Shown piece after piece: positions 61,744 to 64,000 of a stretch of 64,000 nt of DNA; position 1 is the stretch's first letter, and every line of letters starts with the position of its first letter. The DNA is from JBGPLJ01 sp963826145. GTDB taxonomy: Bacteria > Pseudomonadota > Gammaproteobacteria > Steroidobacterales > Steroidobacteraceae. The translations under genes were made by a program, and so were the position numbers. The DNA is taken from contig CAWGVW010000001.1 of the NCBI GenBank assembly GCA_963826145.1, positions 310,001-374,000 on the forward strand. Direction: 5' to 3'. The notes under the pieces are model-generated. The model was not told the origin of the DNA and ran no database searches. It saw nothing but the letters and a program-made list of their open reading frames with translations.

Positions 61744-64000
61744 ATGGCAGATCCGAACAAGAAATCTCCGGTCGTGGGATCGCGAGAGCTGGCAACGGCG
61801 ATCTCCGCCATCCTCGCGATGTCGGCAGGTTCCGCAAGGGCGCAGGACCAGGCGGCACCGCCCGAGCCGCAGTCGGGGGGCGCCGTGCTCTCCGAAGTCG
61901 TGGTCACCGCAACCAGGCGCACCGAGAAGCTGCAGGATGTCCCGCAGTCGATCACCGCGATCGATACGGAAGCGATCGCCATCCGCGGCCTCTCGCAGAT
62001 GGAGGACTACGCGAAGTTCGTCCCGGGCCTCACGGTGACTGACCGCGAACCGGGCGGCAACACCGTGGTGTTCCGCGGCGTAGCGAGTTCCGGCGTGCAA
62101 TTCGGAGCCGTGTCCTCGTCGGGACTTTATCTCGACGAACAGCCGATCACGCAGGCGGGACGCAGTCCCGACCCGCGCCTCATCGACGTTGAACGCGTCG
62201 AGGCGCTGCGCGGTCCGCAGGGCACCCTGTACGGCGCGAGCTCGCAGTCAGGGACGCTGCGCATCATCACGAACAAGCCGGATCCGGGCAAATTCGACGC
62301 CTGGGCGGAAGCGAATCTCTCGACCATCGAGAGCGGCGGCACCGGCTACGACGTCAGCGGCATGCTGAATATCCCGCTCGCGGACAACAAGCTCGCGCTG
62401 CGCCTCGTCGGCTTCACGGCGGAGGATGCGGGCTACATCGACAACGTGCTGAGCCCGAGCCTCGGCGGCACGTACGACAATGCGGACGTCGCCAAGAAGG
62501 ACGTCAATTCGAAGCGCACGAGCGGTGGTCGTGCCGCCCTGCGCTGGGATGCGTCCGACGACGTCAACCTGACGCTCGGCGCACTGTTCCAGGACGTCAA
62601 GGCCAAAGGCCACGGCGATGTGGAGACGGACCCTGCCTTTGCCGTGAACGATCTCGAGCAGGTGCGATTCTCGAAGGAAACTCTCGACGACAAGTGGTAC
62701 CAGCTCGCGCTGACGCTCGATGCGAAACTCCCGATCGGTAACCTCGTTGTCGCAGGCTCCTACTTCGATCGCGATTTCCGCTATGAGTCCGACGCGACGG
62801 CGTACGAGTTCGGCTTCAACCAGATCGCCATCTACGACCAGACGCCGTACTACGACTTCGGCGGCGACCCGCGGGGATTCGCCGCGAACCGGGAACTCAC
62901 GCACATCTCGACGATTGAAACGCGGCTGTCGTCGCCGGGCGATTCGGCGAGCCGCTGGGCGTGGATCGTGGGAGCGTTCTACAGCCAGGAACGCCAGCGC
63001 ACGGCGTTCGACAGCCGCGTGCTTGACTATGCCAACACGCCCGCATTCGCGCACTACACCGCCTATGAGACGTATCTCACGGGCAATCCACTTGCACCGA
63101 CGGACACGTGGTTTCTCGGCCGGTACGAGAGCGAGCTCGATGAGGTGGCCGGATTCGGCGAGCTTAGTTTCGACGTGACCGAGCACTTCCGCATCACGGC
63201 CGGCGGCCGCTACTTCAACTACGACCGCAAGAACTTTCAGCATCAGGAGCAACCGCAGGGCTTCACGGGTGTCACCTTGCTCGATAGCACGACCAATACG
63301 AGCGAAGACGGCTTCGTGAGCAAGCTGAACCTGACTTACCGCTTCGATGGCGACAAGCTGCTCTACGCGACCTATTCGGAAGGCTTCCGCATCGGCGGCA
63401 ACAATTCGCTCAAGCCCAATTCGATCCTGCCGAAAAGCTACGCTTCCGACACGCTGACGAACTACGAGGTCGGCTTCAAGTCGGAATGGCTCGATCACCG
63501 GCTGCGCATGAACATCGCGACGTATTACATGAAGTGGGACAATTTCGCCGTGCAGGTCGAAGACCCCGGCCCGACCTTTCAGCTCGGCTATGTCAACCTG
63601 CCGTCAGCCGATATCTACGGCGTCGAGTTCGAGTTCGCGGCGACGCTCGGCCACTGGCAGATCGACGGCTCGCTCGACTACAACAAGGCGGAAACCTCGG
63701 AGGATGTGCAGCTCACGCTGGACGACAACGGCACCCCGGTTGCATTTCCGGATGACCCGGTTCCCAAGGGCACGCGCCTGCCGCTGACCCCCGAATGGAC
63801 CGGGGCGATCGGCCTCGAGTACCGGCCGGATGTCGAGTGGGCGGGCGCGAAGCCCTTTGCCCGCGTCGACTACGCATACCAGGGCTCCTCGCTCAATTCC
63901 TTCGCCGGCCTCGAATCGGTCGTCGCCGGCCATCCGGCGCAGCTGCAGGAGGGTTACGAGCTCGTGAACCTGCGCTTCGGGCTCGACGGGCAGCGCTGGA
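61744..64000 (+). CDS. TonB-dependent outer-membrane receptor, 3' partial
   Basis: At least 752 residues; it runs past the window end. ATG 61744 gives an N-terminal signal, then SEVVVTATRRTEKLQDVPQS (TonB box and plug start), the plug (FVPGLTVTDREPGG, RIDVERVEALRGPQGTLYGA) and a long beta-barrel. Among TonB receptors the opening is typical of the large proteobacterial group, often of unknown ligand. Position 35 bases after the Rieske gene suggests it takes up the island's substrate across the outer membrane. The ligand is therefore likely large or scarce enough to need active import. Confidence 0.93.
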   Translation, partial: MADPNKKSPVVGSRELATAISAILAMSAGSARAQDQAAPPEPQSGGAVLSEVVVTATRRTEKLQDVPQSITAIDTEAIAIRGLSQMEDYAKFVPGLTVTDREPGGNTVVFRGVASSGVQFGAVSSSGLYLDEQPITQAGRSPDPRLIDVERVEALRGPQGTLYGASSQSGTLRIITNKPDPGKFDAWAEANLSTIESGGTGYDVSGMLNIPLADNKLALRLVGFTAEDAGYIDNVLSPSLGGTYDNADVAKKDVNSKRTSGGRAALRWDASDDVNLTLGALFQDVKAKGHGDVETDPAFAVNDLEQVRFSKETLDDKWYQLALTLDAKLPIGNLVVAGSYFDRDFRYESDATAYEFGFNQIAIYDQTPYYDFGGDPRGFAANRELTHISTIETRLSSPGDSASRWAWIVGAFYSQERQRTAFDSRVLDYANTPAFAHYTAYETYLTGNPLAPTDTWFLGRYESELDEVAGFGELSFDVTEHFRITAGGRYFNYDRKNFQHQEQPQGFTGVTLLDSTTNTSEDGFVSKLNLTYRFDGDKLLYATYSEGFRIGGNNSLKPNSILPKSYASDTLTNYEVGFKSEWLDHRLRMNIATYYMKWDNFAVQVEDPGPTFQLGYVNLPSADIYGVEFEFAATLGHWQIDGSLDYNKAETSEDVQLTLDDNGTPVAFPDDPVPKGTRLPLTPEWTGAIGLEYRPDVEWAGAKPFARVDYAYQGSSLNSFAGLESVVAGHPAQLQEGYELVNLRFGLDGQRW

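Noticed and set aside
1..64000. tRNA, rRNA, CRISPR arrays, insertion sequences, prophage genes
   Set aside because: I looked for cloverleaf-type GGTTCGAATCC signatures, regular repeat-spacer arrays and transposase or integrase motifs, and found none.

Overview
The window is GC-rich, densely coded DNA, probably chromosomal and from a free-living, metabolically versatile proteobacterium. TonB-dependent uptake, an UrcA-family protein, glutathione reductase, a glnK-amtB operon with a sigma-54-type promoter, and Tat-exported oxidoreductases together suggest a gammaproteobacterium of the Steroidobacter/Nevskia kind. That lineage guess is inference, because no rRNA or marker gene is present. I found no tRNA, rRNA, CRISPR array, prophage or transposase.

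Layout. 1-14.4 kb is a mosaic of small units: a partial S41-like peptidase with a GST, a dienelactone hydrolase broken by two frameshifts, an alpha/beta hydrolase, a GNAT and MocR regulator pair, UrcA, a carotenoid oxygenase, an aromatic amino acid decarboxylase, and a 2-hydroxyacid dehydrogenase coupled to modBC (no modA nearby). 14.6-20.8 kb holds glycogen phosphorylase, glutathione reductase and a two-subunit GMC/gluconate-dehydrogenase-like enzyme. 20.8-24.2 kb is a quinone/aromatic stress operon (azoR, pirin, DODA dioxygenase) divergent from its LysR regulator, with two inverted repeats between them. 24.2-32 kb carries TPR, AOC-barrel, NYN-LOTUS, exported 2-hydroxyacid dehydrogenase, YceH and HyuAB genes. 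32-41 kb has a GlyGly-CTERM-like subtilase, an outer-membrane barrel with a metal-binding protein and permease but no ATPase, a triple-PAS protein, and glnK-amtB.

41-64 kb is the most unusual part, an amine-catabolism island. An eight-gene overlapping minus-strand operon (aminotransferase, two CrtI-like FAD oxidoreductases, GcvT-family demethylase, ADP-forming acyl-CoA synthetase, PuuC-like aldehyde dehydrogenase, enoyl-CoA hydratase, PuuA-like glutamine synthetase homologue) runs divergently from a plus-strand operon (TetR, acyl-CoA dehydrogenase, PotFABC-like transporter, GbcA/CntA-type Rieske oxygenase, TonB receptor). At its left edge is a 614-residue protein fusing a complete TetR/BetI-like regulator to a complete Rieske oxygenase alpha subunit. 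I consider this the best candidate for an undescribed system. The likely logic is import of an N-methylated or quaternary (poly)amine, oxidative N-dealkylation with methyl transfer to folate, gamma-glutamylation and aldehyde oxidation, and CoA-dependent breakdown of the carbon chain. The fusion protein may sense and turn over the same ligand.

Caveat: at least nine single-base frameshifts interrupt seven otherwise well-conserved genes (most look like +1). This suggests indel errors in the assembly rather than true decay, so the broken genes should be read as probably intact in the organism.
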